Below are positions 24,481 to 33,152 of a DNA stretch of 64,000 bases, piece by piece; position 1 is the stretch's first letter, and each line of letters opens with the position of its first letter. The position numbers were made by a program, and so were the translations under genes. A model generated the notes under the pieces. It was given only the letters and a program-made list of their open reading frames with translations. It was not told the origin of the DNA and did no database searches. The DNA is from an uncultured Porphyromonadaceae bacterium (GTDB lineage: Bacteria; Bacteroidota; Bacteroidia; Bacteroidales; Muribaculaceae): the NCBI GenBank assembly GCA_900545955.1, contig URAU01000011.1, positions 1 through 64,000 on the forward strand. Reading direction: 5' to 3'.

Positions 24481-24989
24481 GATCAGTTTATGTAATTATA
24501 ATTTTGCAGCGCGTATAATGTGTTAATTAAATGTCGAAATTGTGGCAACAATAGATTCCGATGGCCGGATGGTGGCCACGACCAGTTGTTAAAGGATGAA
24601 AATGTCTGTAAAACCCTTAAATGGCGATAAAACAGCCTATTGGATGTGTTGATGCGGGCAATTGGACGCCTGTTTTCATCTTTTTTGAATCGAAAAGTGT
24701 GCAAAATTAAGGAAAGTGTCACTAATTACCCCCCCATTCAGTTAAATATTGTTAACGCGCATATTTTTAACATATGCAGTGTCTTTCCGCCTGAAAAAGT
24801 ATGACGGATAATGGTAGGGCAGAATTCCTACCTCAATTTTGTTAATCATACTTTATAAAATTCTCTTTTTGCCGATTTTATTTATCGTAATAAACAAAAA
24901 AGGCTATCTTTGCGAATATCGGAGATAAGTAGAATTACGAAAATATCAAATGTGGAAGGGTAGTTATCGGGATAATTCCCATAAATATT
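24481..24989. other. Divergent intergenic region with two promoters
   Basis: This AT-rich stretch of 509 bases between the PI-PLC gene (minus) and the small membrane-protein gene (plus) has no convincing gene. A minus-strand TAATTTTG (24702-24709) would give the PI-PLC gene a leader of about 215 nt. A plus-strand TATCTTTG (24905-24912) would start the other transcript about 70 bases before its ATG. Confidence 0.55.
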
Positions 24990-25529
24990 ATGTCGCTTGA
25001 ATCTTATCGTAAGGCTATTGAAGAACAGCGCAAGCGCGAAGGTGCGGTTTCCGATGAAACCGCAAAACTCGCTACGCCGATGGAAAAGGAAGATGTCCAG
25101 CAGGTTGAGACGGATCGCCGGCTGCATACTTCTGGCTGCAGGCCCCGCAAATCGGGCTCGAAAAAGCTGATTATATGGTTGGCGATAATTTCCATCTTCG
25201 TTGTGGCGGCGTTGAAAAATCCGTCGAAGCAAGAGGTTAAGGATGAGCTGAATACGTTTCTTGTCGAGCGCCTCAATGAGGCTATTGTCGACAATATGGA
25301 CGATGAGAGCAATTCAATTGGACGCCAGGCGCTTAGCGGGCTGACAATGCTGCTCGGACCGTCGATTTTCGACAAACTGATTCAGACAGATGTTACAGAT
25401 TACGTGTTTTTCTCGACCTTCGACGCGCATCTCATAATAGGCGACGACCAGCCCTCGGTAGTGTCTGGTGTCGTGATTTTCGGTAAGATAATCCCCTTTA
25501 AATCAGAGCTTAAGGATAAGCTAAAGTAA
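24990..25529 (+). CDS. Small membrane protein, DUF4359-like
   Basis: A 179-residue protein of unknown function. Residues 1-55 are polar and charged, with basic residues before the helix (RPRKSGSKK); one transmembrane helix spans about 58-74 (IIWLAIISIFVVAALKN); the rest lies on the far side of the membrane. The post-helix KNPSKQEVKDELNTFLVERL and the later DVTDYVFFSTFDAHLI resemble the pattern of DUF4359 proteins, but I hold this loosely. It is monocistronic, with a -7 box at 24905-24912 and a short GC hairpin (25554-25569) plus a repeat element after its stop. Confidence 0.65.
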   Translation: MSLESYRKAIEEQRKREGAVSDETAKLATPMEKEDVQQVETDRRLHTSGCRPRKSGSKKLIIWLAIISIFVVAALKNPSKQEVKDELNTFLVERLNEAIVDNMDDESNSIGRQALSGLTMLLGPSIFDKLIQTDVTDYVFFSTFDAHLIIGDDQPSVVSGVVIFGKIIPFKSELKDKLK

Positions 25530-25580
25530 GCCGCCCTGCCATCCGGATACGCTCCCGCCGAGCGGCGGGGGCAGAGAGAC

Positions 25581-25712
25581 TGTTGCAGGTCCACCGGAAG
25601 ATCGGGACGCACGGTCTGTGCGTCCGAGTGTTACGTCTGAAATTCAGCCTGTTGCGCGGACGCACGAGCCGTGCGTTCCTACAATGTGGGCGGAAATTGC
25701 TGTTCCGCAATA
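25581..25712. repeat. Interspersed double-dyad repeat, copy 1
   Basis: An intergenic element of about 130 bp with two hairpin dyads: ggacgcacggtctgtgcgtcc (25605-25625, 8-bp arms) written here within 25605-25625, and a second imperfect one at 25658-25679, followed by ctacaatgtgggcgg. The same arrangement recurs at 42499-42626. It lies between the convergent ends of the DUF4359-like gene and gluQ. It encodes nothing visible and resembles REP or MITE-type elements. Confidence 0.7.
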
Positions 25713-25754
25713 CCCTCACGCGACGTGGCGGCGTTGGACATTGGCTGTGGAGTT

Positions 25755-26738
25755 TTAGCGGAAGAGCGGATGAGCGGAGGCGCGAGCAACAGCGAGTAGG
25801 TCGGTAAGGGAGATGGGTGTGGGGGCCGGAAGGAGGCCCGCGAGGTGGGCGATATGGCCCAGAAGAGACTGGGGCGTATGGATGGCGCGGAGGGCATCCA
25901 TGGCCATGGCGCCGTCGCGCTTGGAGAGACGCTGCCCGGCGGCGTTGCAGAGCAGGGGAAGGTGGGCGAATTCGGGCACGGGAAAGCCCAGGAGACGGTA
26001 GAGGTAGATCTGCTGGGCTGTGGAGAGCAGCAGGTCGTTGCCGCGCACTACTTCCGTGACGCCCATCAGGGCATCGTCGACTACTACGGCGAGCTGATAG
26101 GCCCAGGCGCCGTCGGCACGGCGGAGTATGAAGTCGCCGCAGTGGATGGCGAGGTCGACGCTTTGCGGTCCGCAGATGCGGTCGGTAAACGCTATCGTGC
26201 GGTCGGGAACGTAAAGCCGCGTGGCGGCGGGACGGTCGTCGGCGATTTCGGCGGTTCCTCCGAGGCGCGGCGGCCGGCAGGTGCCTTTATAGATTACGCG
26301 GCCGTCGGATTCGTGGGGCGCCTGGGTGGCGAGTATGTCGGCGCGGCGGCATATGCAGCGGTAGGTCAGCCCTTTTTCTTCAAGGCGTCGTAAAGCGTCG
26401 GCGTAGATGTCGTGGCGCAGACTCTGAAGGTAGGGGCCGTGGGAACCGCGGCCGTCGGTGCCACCCTCGTCCCATTCAAGTCCGAGCCAGCGTAGGTCGT
26501 CCTCAATCAGGCGGGTGTATTCCGGCTTTGAGCGCTGGGGGTCGAGGTCTTCGATGCGCAGAATCCAGCGGCCGCCTTGGCTGCGGGCTGAGAGCCACGA
26601 CATTACGGCGGTGTAGACGTTGCCCATGTGCATGCGCCCTGAAGGCGACGGGGCGAAACGCCCCACGGGCGCCGACGGCACACTTGCGTGTGGCGTGGCG
26701 CCCGTGGTGAGCGGAGTATGTAGGGCTGAATCCTGCAT
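25755..26738 (-). CDS. gluQ: Glutamyl-Q tRNA(Asp) synthetase
   Basis: A 327-residue paralog of the GluRS catalytic core that activates glutamate and attaches it to queuosine at position 34 of tRNA-Asp, without an anticodon-binding domain. The HIGH-like GRMHMGNVYTAVMSWL is near residue 35, the zinc site is Cys-x-Cys in YRCICRRAD with a later Tyr and Cys in VIYKGTCRPPRL, and the KMSKS equivalent is RLSKRDGAMAM. The short length (no C-terminal domain) separates it from GltX. The first 25 residues are a non-conserved extension. It is the last gene of a co-directional block, 23 bases after the YqeY gene. Confidence 0.92.
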   Translation of the reverse strand: MQDSALHTPLTTGATPHASVPSAPVGRFAPSPSGRMHMGNVYTAVMSWLSARSQGGRWILRIEDLDPQRSKPEYTRLIEDDLRWLGLEWDEGGTDGRGSHGPYLQSLRHDIYADALRRLEEKGLTYRCICRRADILATQAPHESDGRVIYKGTCRPPRLGGTAEIADDRPAATRLYVPDRTIAFTDRICGPQSVDLAIHCGDFILRRADGAWAYQLAVVVDDALMGVTEVVRGNDLLLSTAQQIYLYRLLGFPVPEFAHLPLLCNAAGQRLSKRDGAMAMDALRAIHTPQSLLGHIAHLAGLLPAPTPISLTDLLAVARASAHPLFR

Positions 26739-26761
26739 ATCAGTGGGTTGTGATTGCGGAA

Positions 26762-27214
26762 TCAGGAGAGTAGAGCCTTGACGGCTGCGGAGATGGCGCG
26801 GCCTTCGGCCTTGCCGGCGAGTTCTTTAGAAGCCACGCCCATCACCTTGCCCATCTCCTTGGGCGAAGTGGCGCCCACGCGGGCAATAATCTCGCGAAGG
26901 GCGGCGTCGAGCTCTTCGGGGGTGAGCTGCTTGGGCATATACTCCTCGATTATGGCTGCCTGAGCAAGTTCGGCCTCGGCCAGTTCGGGGCGGTTCTGCT
27001 GGGTGTAGATTTCGGCGCTTTCGCGGCGTTGCTTCACCATCTTGGAGAGAATCTGGATGGCGCGGTCGTCGGAGAGTGTGCCGTCGGAGCCTTTGGCGGT
27101 CTTGGCTTCGAGAAATTCTTTCTTAATGCCGCGGAGCGATTCGAGGCGAACGGCGTCGCGGGCGAGCATGGCCTTCTTGATGTCGGCCGATACGGTATCG
27201 AACAGGTTTTCCAT
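26762..27214 (-). CDS. GatB/YqeY domain protein
   Basis: A 150-residue helical protein of the YqeY family, related to the tail domain of the GatB subunit of the tRNA-dependent amidotransferase. The start MENLFDTVSADIKKAMLARD, the central QILSKMVKQRRESAEIY and the end GKVMGVASKELAGKAEGRAI match the family over its whole length. Its role is not firmly known; binding of tRNA is the usual suggestion. It lies between the dipeptidyl peptidase gene (30 bases) and gluQ (23 bases), likely in one transcript. Confidence 0.92.
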   Translation of the reverse strand: MENLFDTVSADIKKAMLARDAVRLESLRGIKKEFLEAKTAKGSDGTLSDDRAIQILSKMVKQRRESAEIYTQQNRPELAEAELAQAAIIEEYMPKQLTPEELDAALREIIARVGATSPKEMGKVMGVASKELAGKAEGRAISAAVKALLS

Positions 27215-27244
27215 ATCTGTGTGTATTCTATTGAAATTCAGTGG

Positions 27245-29272
27245 TTATTTTGTGAGCGGAGAGTAGGATTCGGAGTAGCGGAACATCTGCGGGAGGTAGC
27301 CTTCGGTGAAGGTCACGTTGATGTCGGTGATGTTGCCGTCGGCGTCGACAACCGGGGTGTAGACGGGGTTGACGAAGCCCTTGTAAGGGGCGATATTGAG
27401 CTTGGCGTAGCGGTCGAGCACTTCGCGGTGGAGCGTCGGATCGACCTTCACGGCGTACTGCTCGACCAGACGTGCGCCCGCTTCGTAGTCGCCTTCGCTC
27501 TTTATGCGCTGGATTTCGCCGAGCAGCTGACCGAAAAGCTCGCGCATACGGGCGTAGTCGTTGATCTGCACGTAGGTTTTGCCGTCGCGCTTCACCATCT
27601 CGACCACGCGGTCGGGGGCGCCCTTCTCGAGCACCCATTCGGCTATGAGCTTGCGGTTGCGCATATGGGCTTCCTCCACGTCCTTGCCCGGCTCGATGCG
27701 CATCAGCTGGGTCATCAGGCCGTTGAGCATATATTTATAGTACTCGGCCTTGTAGGCGTCGGGGTTGTCGAGCAGACCGAGCTCCACCAGGTGCGGGTCG
27801 GCCAGATAGTAGAGCGCGAAGAGGTCGGCACGCGTCTCCTCGAGCGTCGAGCCGTGGGCCTTGAGGGCGTCAGGGTCAACTCCGGGGAGCAGACGGCCGG
27901 AGCCGTGGCCGAGACATTCGTGGAGGTCGGTGTGGAGATTGTCGGTTATGAAGAGATATTTGTCGAGAAGGTCGCGCGTGGGCTGGTCGATCACGAATTC
28001 CTCGTTGAAGCCGTTGCCGTGGCTGGCGTCGTCGTAGGCCTGGGTGATGTTCTCGATAGTCACGGATTTGGAGCCGTGGGCGGCGCGTATCCAGTTGGAG
28101 TTGGGCAGGTTGATGCCGATGGGGGTGGAGGGGTAGGAGTCGCCGGCGAGGATGGCGGCGTTGATTACCTTGGCGCTCACGCCCTTGACCACGGGCTTGC
28201 GGAAACGCGGGTCGACGGGCGAACGGTCCTCGAACCACTGCGCGTTGGCCGAAATCGTCTCCGTGCGCTGCGAGGCTGCCTGATTCTTGTAGTTGACGAT
28301 TGATTCCCACGAGCCGGTCATGCCCAGCGGGTCGCCGTAGCTCTCGATGAAGCCGTTGATGAAGTCGACCACAGGAGTGGTGTCCTCGGCCCAGAGAATC
28401 GAGTAGTCGTCGAAAGCCTTGAGCGAGCCGGTGCGGTAGAAGCCGATGAGCTCCTCGATGGATTTTTTCTGCTTTTCGGTCTCGGCATAGGGGAGTGCCT
28501 TCTCCAGATTCTCCACGATGCGCTCGATGGCGTCGGAATAGAGGCCGCCGACTTTATAGGGAAGCTCCACGACCTTGCCGTCGCGCTTTACAACCTTAGT
28601 GTTCAGACCGTAGGATACGGGTGTGGGGTCGTCGGGATTCTTCAGGGCGTTGAAATAGTCCTCGACCTCCTTTTGCGTGACGCCTTCATACATATTGTTG
28701 GCCGAGGTGAGTACGAGGTCCTGGCCTTCGGCCTGATTTACGCGCTTGGCCATAAACGAGGGGTCGAAAATCAGCTTTTCGAGGTCGGGCATGGCGGCCT
28801 GGAGCTTCGCCGTCAGCTTCGGGTCGGCCTTGGCGAGCGCGGCTACCTGCGCGTCGAACCATGTGCGCGAGAATCCGGGCGTGAACTTGTCGGCCGAATA
28901 GTGGTGGTAGGCACCGTTGCCGAATTCCACCTGCTTGAGATAAGTCTCGAAGGCGAGGAAATCAGCCGCTTTGCGGTCGCCGCTGTAGTTCTTATAGATG
29001 GCCTCAAGGAGCTGGCGGAGCTGCAGGTTGTAGCGTCCGTTCTGGTCCCAGAGTATGTCGCGGCCGCTGAGGGCAGCCTCGGTGAGGTAATAGATGAATT
29101 TCTTCTGGTCGAGGGTGAGGTCGGAGAAGCCGGGCACGGTGTAGCGGAGCACTTCGATGTCGGCGAAGCGGTCTACTACGGTGCCCGAGGGGTTGTTGGG
29201 GTCGGTATGATTTGCCATGGCTGATATTGAGCAGGCCGCGAGGGCGGCGAAGGCGATGAGTTTGTGTTTCAT
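27245..29272 (-). CDS. Dipeptidyl peptidase III family zinc peptidase (M49)
   Basis: A 675-residue metallopeptidase that in the family releases dipeptides from the N-terminus of short peptides. The zinc motif is HECLGH at residues 451-456, a variant of the usual HELLGH, and the third ligand lies in EETRADLF at 478-485. A signal peptide is visible (residues 1-20, ending SAMA), so the enzyme acts outside the cytoplasm, unlike the cytosolic eukaryotic forms. The length suits Bacteroidota members. It follows rlmI by 33 bases and precedes the YqeY gene by 30 in a run of minus-strand genes. Confidence 0.92.
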   Translation of the reverse strand: MKHKLIAFAALAACSISAMANHTDPNNPSGTVVDRFADIEVLRYTVPGFSDLTLDQKKFIYYLTEAALSGRDILWDQNGRYNLQLRQLLEAIYKNYSGDRKAADFLAFETYLKQVEFGNGAYHHYSADKFTPGFSRTWFDAQVAALAKADPKLTAKLQAAMPDLEKLIFDPSFMAKRVNQAEGQDLVLTSANNMYEGVTQKEVEDYFNALKNPDDPTPVSYGLNTKVVKRDGKVVELPYKVGGLYSDAIERIVENLEKALPYAETEKQKKSIEELIGFYRTGSLKAFDDYSILWAEDTTPVVDFINGFIESYGDPLGMTGSWESIVNYKNQAASQRTETISANAQWFEDRSPVDPRFRKPVVKGVSAKVINAAILAGDSYPSTPIGINLPNSNWIRAAHGSKSVTIENITQAYDDASHGNGFNEEFVIDQPTRDLLDKYLFITDNLHTDLHECLGHGSGRLLPGVDPDALKAHGSTLEETRADLFALYYLADPHLVELGLLDNPDAYKAEYYKYMLNGLMTQLMRIEPGKDVEEAHMRNRKLIAEWVLEKGAPDRVVEMVKRDGKTYVQINDYARMRELFGQLLGEIQRIKSEGDYEAGARLVEQYAVKVDPTLHREVLDRYAKLNIAPYKGFVNPVYTPVVDADGNITDINVTFTEGYLPQMFRYSESYSPLTK

Positions 29273-29305
29273 TCTGAGTCGGTTATTTATGATGGACCGG
29301 GAGGG

Positions 29306-30505
29306 TTATTCCACGTAGAGCGCGAGGCCCTTGAGGTATTCACCCTCGGGGTGGTAGATGTTCACGGGATGGTCGGCCGGCTGGGTGAGCTGATGGAGGA
29401 TGCGCACCCGGCGGCGACTCTGGGCCGCGGCCGAGAAGACGGCCAGGCGGAACTGCTCGCGGCTCACGGCCTGCGAACAGCTGAAGGTGAAGAGGATGCC
29501 GCCGTGGGCGATTTTCTCGAACGCCTTGGCGTTGAGCTTCTGGTAGCCGCGCAGGGCGTTGCGCAGGGCGCTGCGGTGCTTGGCGAAGGCCGGCGGGTCG
29601 AGCACGATGAGGTCGTAGGCGTCGGAGGCCATATCGTCGAGAAACTTGAAGGCGTCGCGGGCAAACGAGCGGTGGCGCGGGCATTCGCCGAAGTTCAGGG
29701 CCACGTTTGCATCGGTAAGCGTGATGGCCTTCTCGGATGAGTCGACCGAATCGACCGCTTCGGCGCCCCCGCTGAGGGCGTAGACGGAGAAGCCGCCCGT
29801 GTAGCAGAACATGTTGAGCACCCGGCGGCCGCGCGAATAGTGGCGCAGCAGCGAGCGGTTGTCGCGCTGGTCGAGGAAGAAGCCCGTTTTCTGCCCCCGG
29901 AGCCAGTCGATGTTGAATTTCAGGGAGTTCTCCGAAGCTACCGAGGTCTCGAATCCGCCCACGAGATAAGTGTTCTGCGGGTCGAGATGGGCCTTGTAGG
30001 GGAGGGTGGTCTCGGATTTATAGTAAACGTTGCGTACGCCCAGGCCGGGGAGCGAGGCAATCTGCTCGGCTATGGTCTGGCGGGCGTAGTGCATGCCGGG
30101 CGAATGGGCCTGGAGCACTGCGGTGGGGCCATATACGTCGACCACCAGGCCGGGGAGGAAATCCCCCTCGCCGTGAACCAGACGGTAGGCGTCGTTGTCG
30201 GGGCGTGCGAGCTGCAGAGCCTTGCGCAGGGCCAGCGCCTGCTCCAGACGCGAGCGATAGAAGTCGGCGCCGATGTCGGTGAGTCCGAAATCGAGGATGC
30301 GCACGGCGATGCTGCCGATCTGGAAGTGGCCTACACCGATGGTACGGCCGTCGGAGGTCTGCACCGCCACTACGTCGCCCTCTTCAAGCGATTCCGGAAT
30401 GGTGCCGTCGGCGAGTGCTCCGGAGAACACCCAGGGGTGGAAGCGGTCGAGCGACTCTTCTTTGCCGCGCTTGAGGCGCAGCACGGGGTAGTTGGGTTGA
30501 GCCAT
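29306..30505 (-). CDS. rlmI: RlmI-type 23S rRNA methyltransferase
   Basis: A 399-residue SAM-dependent enzyme related to RlmI, which makes m5C1962 in 23S rRNA. Residues 1-75 are a PUA domain (RFHPWVFSGALADG, VGVGHFQIGSIAVRIL). A central domain and a Rossmann methyltransferase follow, with the SAM loop VLNMFCYTGGFSVYALSGG and the catalytic LIVLDPPAFAKHRSAL; the Cys in FTFSCSQAVS is the expected active-site Cys. Its ATG shares one base with the rseP stop (TAATG), so translation is coupled. Confidence 0.9.
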   Translation of the reverse strand: MAQPNYPVLRLKRGKEESLDRFHPWVFSGALADGTIPESLEEGDVVAVQTSDGRTIGVGHFQIGSIAVRILDFGLTDIGADFYRSRLEQALALRKALQLARPDNDAYRLVHGEGDFLPGLVVDVYGPTAVLQAHSPGMHYARQTIAEQIASLPGLGVRNVYYKSETTLPYKAHLDPQNTYLVGGFETSVASENSLKFNIDWLRGQKTGFFLDQRDNRSLLRHYSRGRRVLNMFCYTGGFSVYALSGGAEAVDSVDSSEKAITLTDANVALNFGECPRHRSFARDAFKFLDDMASDAYDLIVLDPPAFAKHRSALRNALRGYQKLNAKAFEKIAHGGILFTFSCSQAVSREQFRLAVFSAAAQSRRRVRILHQLTQPADHPVNIYHPEGEYLKGLALYVE

Positions 30506-31827
30506 TATTTAATCAGGAAGCGGTAAATATCGTTGGAGTTGGCGTAGATGAGCAGGGCGATAAGGAAGAACATGCCGGCCATCTGGGCGTATTCGAGCAC
30601 CTTGTCGGAGGGCTTGCGGCGAGTGACGACTTCCCAGAGCAGGAACATCACGTGGCCGCCGTCGAGAGCCGGGATGGGTATGATGTTCATGAATGCGAGG
30701 ATAATCGAGAGGAAGGCGGTCATCTCCCAGAAGGTGCGCCAGTCCCACGCGGCGGGGAAGAGGTTGCCGATGGCTCCGAAGCCGCCGATGCTCTCGGCGC
30801 CTTCCTTGGTGAATAGGTGCTTGAGCGAGCCGACGTAGGTGGTGAGCATCTCGGTGCCGTTGCGCACACCCACGGGGATGGCCTGCAGCGGGTTGTAGGC
30901 CGTTATCTCCACATCGAATATCTCGGCGGGTGTCTTCAGGCCGAAGCCGAGCTTTCCGGCCTCGGTGGGAGTGGCGGCCACGCGGATGGTGTCGTTGCCG
31001 CGCACTATGGTAAGGTCGGTCTTCTGCCCCTTGTAGGCCATCAGCGCGGGTGAAAGCTCGGTGAAGGCGGGGGTGAGGCAATCGCCCACGGCTATGATGC
31101 GGTCGCCCACCTGCAGCCCGGCCTCTGCGGCGGGTTCGCCGGGCATGATCTGCTTTACGTAGACAGGCACGCGGATGGCCATGAGCGGGTCGTTCTCCGG
31201 GATGGTGAGTATGGCACCCTCGGGCAGCCGGATGGCTACGGTGTCGCGGTGGTTACGCAGCACGGTCACTTCCCTCGCTTCAAGCATCTTGAAGGCTACC
31301 GAGCGCTCGCGCGAGTCGAGCGTGCGGCCGTCGGCCTCAAGAAGAATGTCGCCGTTGCGGAATCCGAGAGCCTGCATCGCGGGGGTGAAGTCCATCCCCT
31401 CGTAGGCATTCTGGAAGGGGATGGTTTTCTCGCCCCACCAGAAGGCTATTCCAGCGTAGATTATTATGGCGAGGATGAAGTTGTTGAGCACGCCGCCGGT
31501 CATTACCAGCAGCCGTTGCCATGCGGGTTTCGAGCGGAACTCCCAGGGTTTGGGTTCGGAGGCGAGCTGCTCGGTGTCCATCGATTCGTCGATCATTCCT
31601 GCAATCTTCACGTAGCCGCCGAGCGGCAGCCATCCGATGCCCCATTCGGTATCGCTCTTCTTGGGCTTCCATTTAGCCAGCGAGAACCATGGGTTGAAGA
31701 AGATATAGAATTTCTCGACGCGGATTTTGAAGATGCGCGCCCACATGAAGTGGCCGAGCTCGTGGATGATGACCAGGAGCGAGAGCGCGCAGATCAGCTG
31801 GGCGGCTTTTATGAGGAATGTTTCCAT
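30505..31827 (-). CDS. rseP: Site-2 intramembrane zinc protease RseP
   Basis: A 440-residue inner-membrane protease that cuts transmembrane segments of anti-sigma factors or signal-peptide remnants. The zinc motif HELGH is at residues 22-26 inside the first helix, and the second metal site LDGGHV lies near residue 385. Two PDZ-like domains lie between them (MPGEPAAEAGLQVGDRI is the clearer). The length and layout are standard. It follows dxr by 31 bases and overlaps rlmI by one base. dxr-rseP adjacency is frequent in bacteria. Confidence 0.94.
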   Translation of the reverse strand: METFLIKAAQLICALSLLVIIHELGHFMWARIFKIRVEKFYIFFNPWFSLAKWKPKKSDTEWGIGWLPLGGYVKIAGMIDESMDTEQLASEPKPWEFRSKPAWQRLLVMTGGVLNNFILAIIIYAGIAFWWGEKTIPFQNAYEGMDFTPAMQALGFRNGDILLEADGRTLDSRERSVAFKMLEAREVTVLRNHRDTVAIRLPEGAILTIPENDPLMAIRVPVYVKQIMPGEPAAEAGLQVGDRIIAVGDCLTPAFTELSPALMAYKGQKTDLTIVRGNDTIRVAATPTEAGKLGFGLKTPAEIFDVEITAYNPLQAIPVGVRNGTEMLTTYVGSLKHLFTKEGAESIGGFGAIGNLFPAAWDWRTFWEMTAFLSIILAFMNIIPIPALDGGHVMFLLWEVVTRRKPSDKVLEYAQMAGMFFLIALLIYANSNDIYRFLIK

Positions 31828-31858
31828 GCGTGGTTGTTCGTCGGGGTGAGGTGGGAAG

Positions 31859-33058
31859 TTATTTGGCGATAAGCGAGGATGTATAGGCGCGCGTGGCGTC
31901 GTTTACGGCCACATAGTCGGCCAGCGAGGGGTTCTGAATCATCGGCATGGCCTGCAGAGCCTCCTCTATCAGGCGGTAGATATGCGCGAATCCGATTTTC
32001 TGCTGGAGGAAAGCCTCTACGGCCACTTCGTTGGCGGCGTTGATGATGCAGGCGGCGGTGCCTCCGGCTCGCAGGGCATAGTGCCCGAGGGTGAAGCCCG
32101 GGAAACGCTCGGTGTCGGGCGCTTCGAAGGTGAGCTGGGTTATGCGGCCGAGTGTAAGCGGAGAGTCGTCGGTGGCCAGACGCACCGTCTCGCCCAGGGC
32201 GTAGCGAATGGGCAGGCGCATGTCGGGCACTCCGAGCTGAGCCTTTACGGCGCCGTCGACAAATTCCACCATTGAGTGGACAATCGACTGCGGATGGACC
32301 ACGGCCGTGATTTTCTCGGCCGGCATGTCGAAGAGCCAGCGTGCCTCGATTATCTCGAAGGCTTTGTTGACCATCGTGGCCGAGTCGATGGTGATTTTGG
32401 CGCCCATGCTCCAGTTGGGATGCTTCAGGGCGTCGCGCATCGTGGCCGAGGCGAGCTGGGCCGGCGTCCAGGTGCGGAACGGGCCGCCGGAGGCAGTGAT
32501 AATCAGACGGCGCACCTTTGCGGGATCCTCGCCGACCAGACACTGGTAGATTGCCGAGTGCTCGGAGTCGACCGGGAGGATGCGCGATGCGGAGCGGGCG
32601 AGGGCGGCGGTGACAAGTTCGCCGGCAACCACCATTGTCTCCTTGTTGGCCAAGGCTATGTCTTTCCCGGCCTCGATGGCGCGGAGGGTGGGGGCGAGGC
32701 CGCTGTAGCCTACGGTGGCAGTGACCACCGTGTCGAAGCAGTCGGAGGTCATGGCGTCGTTGATGGCCTGCTGGCCGGCTGCTGTGGCGATGCCGAGCGG
32801 TGCCAGGGCGTCGCGCAGTTTCCAGTAGAGCGATTCGTCGGCGATTATTGCCATCTGCGGGCGCCATTTCAGCGCCTGCTGTATGAGCGTGTCGACCTTG
32901 CGTCCCGCCACGAGCAGCGTGGGGCGGAAACGGTCGGGGTATTCGGCTATTACGTCGAGCGTCTGGGTGCCTATCGAGCCTGTCGACCCGAGAATGGCTA
33001 TGCGTTTGGGCGCCTTGGCTGAACCGCCGGTTATTGTGCTTGTGTCGGAGGAGTTCAC
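31859..33058 (-). CDS. dxr: 1-deoxy-D-xylulose 5-phosphate reductoisomerase
   Basis: A 399-residue enzyme of the MEP isoprenoid pathway that converts DXP to MEP with NADPH. Seen: the NADPH loop RIAILGSTGSIGTQTLDVI, the metal-binding PVDSEHSAIYQCL, and ASGGPFRTW and HPNWSMGAKITIDSATM. The start is uncertain. The longest frame opens with TTG at 33107-33109, right at the predicted transcription start, so I prefer GTG at 33056-33058, which still leaves 17 residues before RIAILG. It lies 94 bases beyond the end of cydB and has its own -7 box. Confidence 0.93.
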   Translation of the reverse strand: MNSSDTSTITGGSAKAPKRIAILGSTGSIGTQTLDVIAEYPDRFRPTLLVAGRKVDTLIQQALKWRPQMAIIADESLYWKLRDALAPLGIATAAGQQAINDAMTSDCFDTVVTATVGYSGLAPTLRAIEAGKDIALANKETMVVAGELVTAALARSASRILPVDSEHSAIYQCLVGEDPAKVRRLIITASGGPFRTWTPAQLASATMRDALKHPNWSMGAKITIDSATMVNKAFEIIEARWLFDMPAEKITAVVHPQSIVHSMVEFVDGAVKAQLGVPDMRLPIRYALGETVRLATDDSPLTLGRITQLTFEAPDTERFPGFTLGHYALRAGGTAACIINAANEVAVEAFLQQKIGFAHIYRLIEEALQAMPMIQNPSLADYVAVNDATRAYTSSLIAK

Positions 33059-33113
33059 TGTGGGGTATATAAGGTTTGTGGGCTGAACCCGGCCTGCGAC
33101 CCGATTCAACCCA

Positions 33114-33121
33114 CAAAGTTA
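33114..33121 (-). promoter_or_regulatory. -7 box of dxr
   Basis: TAACTTTG on the minus strand in the gap between cydB and dxr. It predicts a start near 33107, which argues against the TTG there being the start codon. The -33 position shows TTTA. Confidence 0.5.
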
Positions 33122-33152
33122 AGAAAATTCCTCCTTAAATAAAATACGGGTA

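Noticed and set aside
24483..24722. 79-codon minus-strand frame in the PI-PLC upstream region
   Set aside because: It overlaps the likely promoter and leader, has non-coding base composition and no recognisable features.
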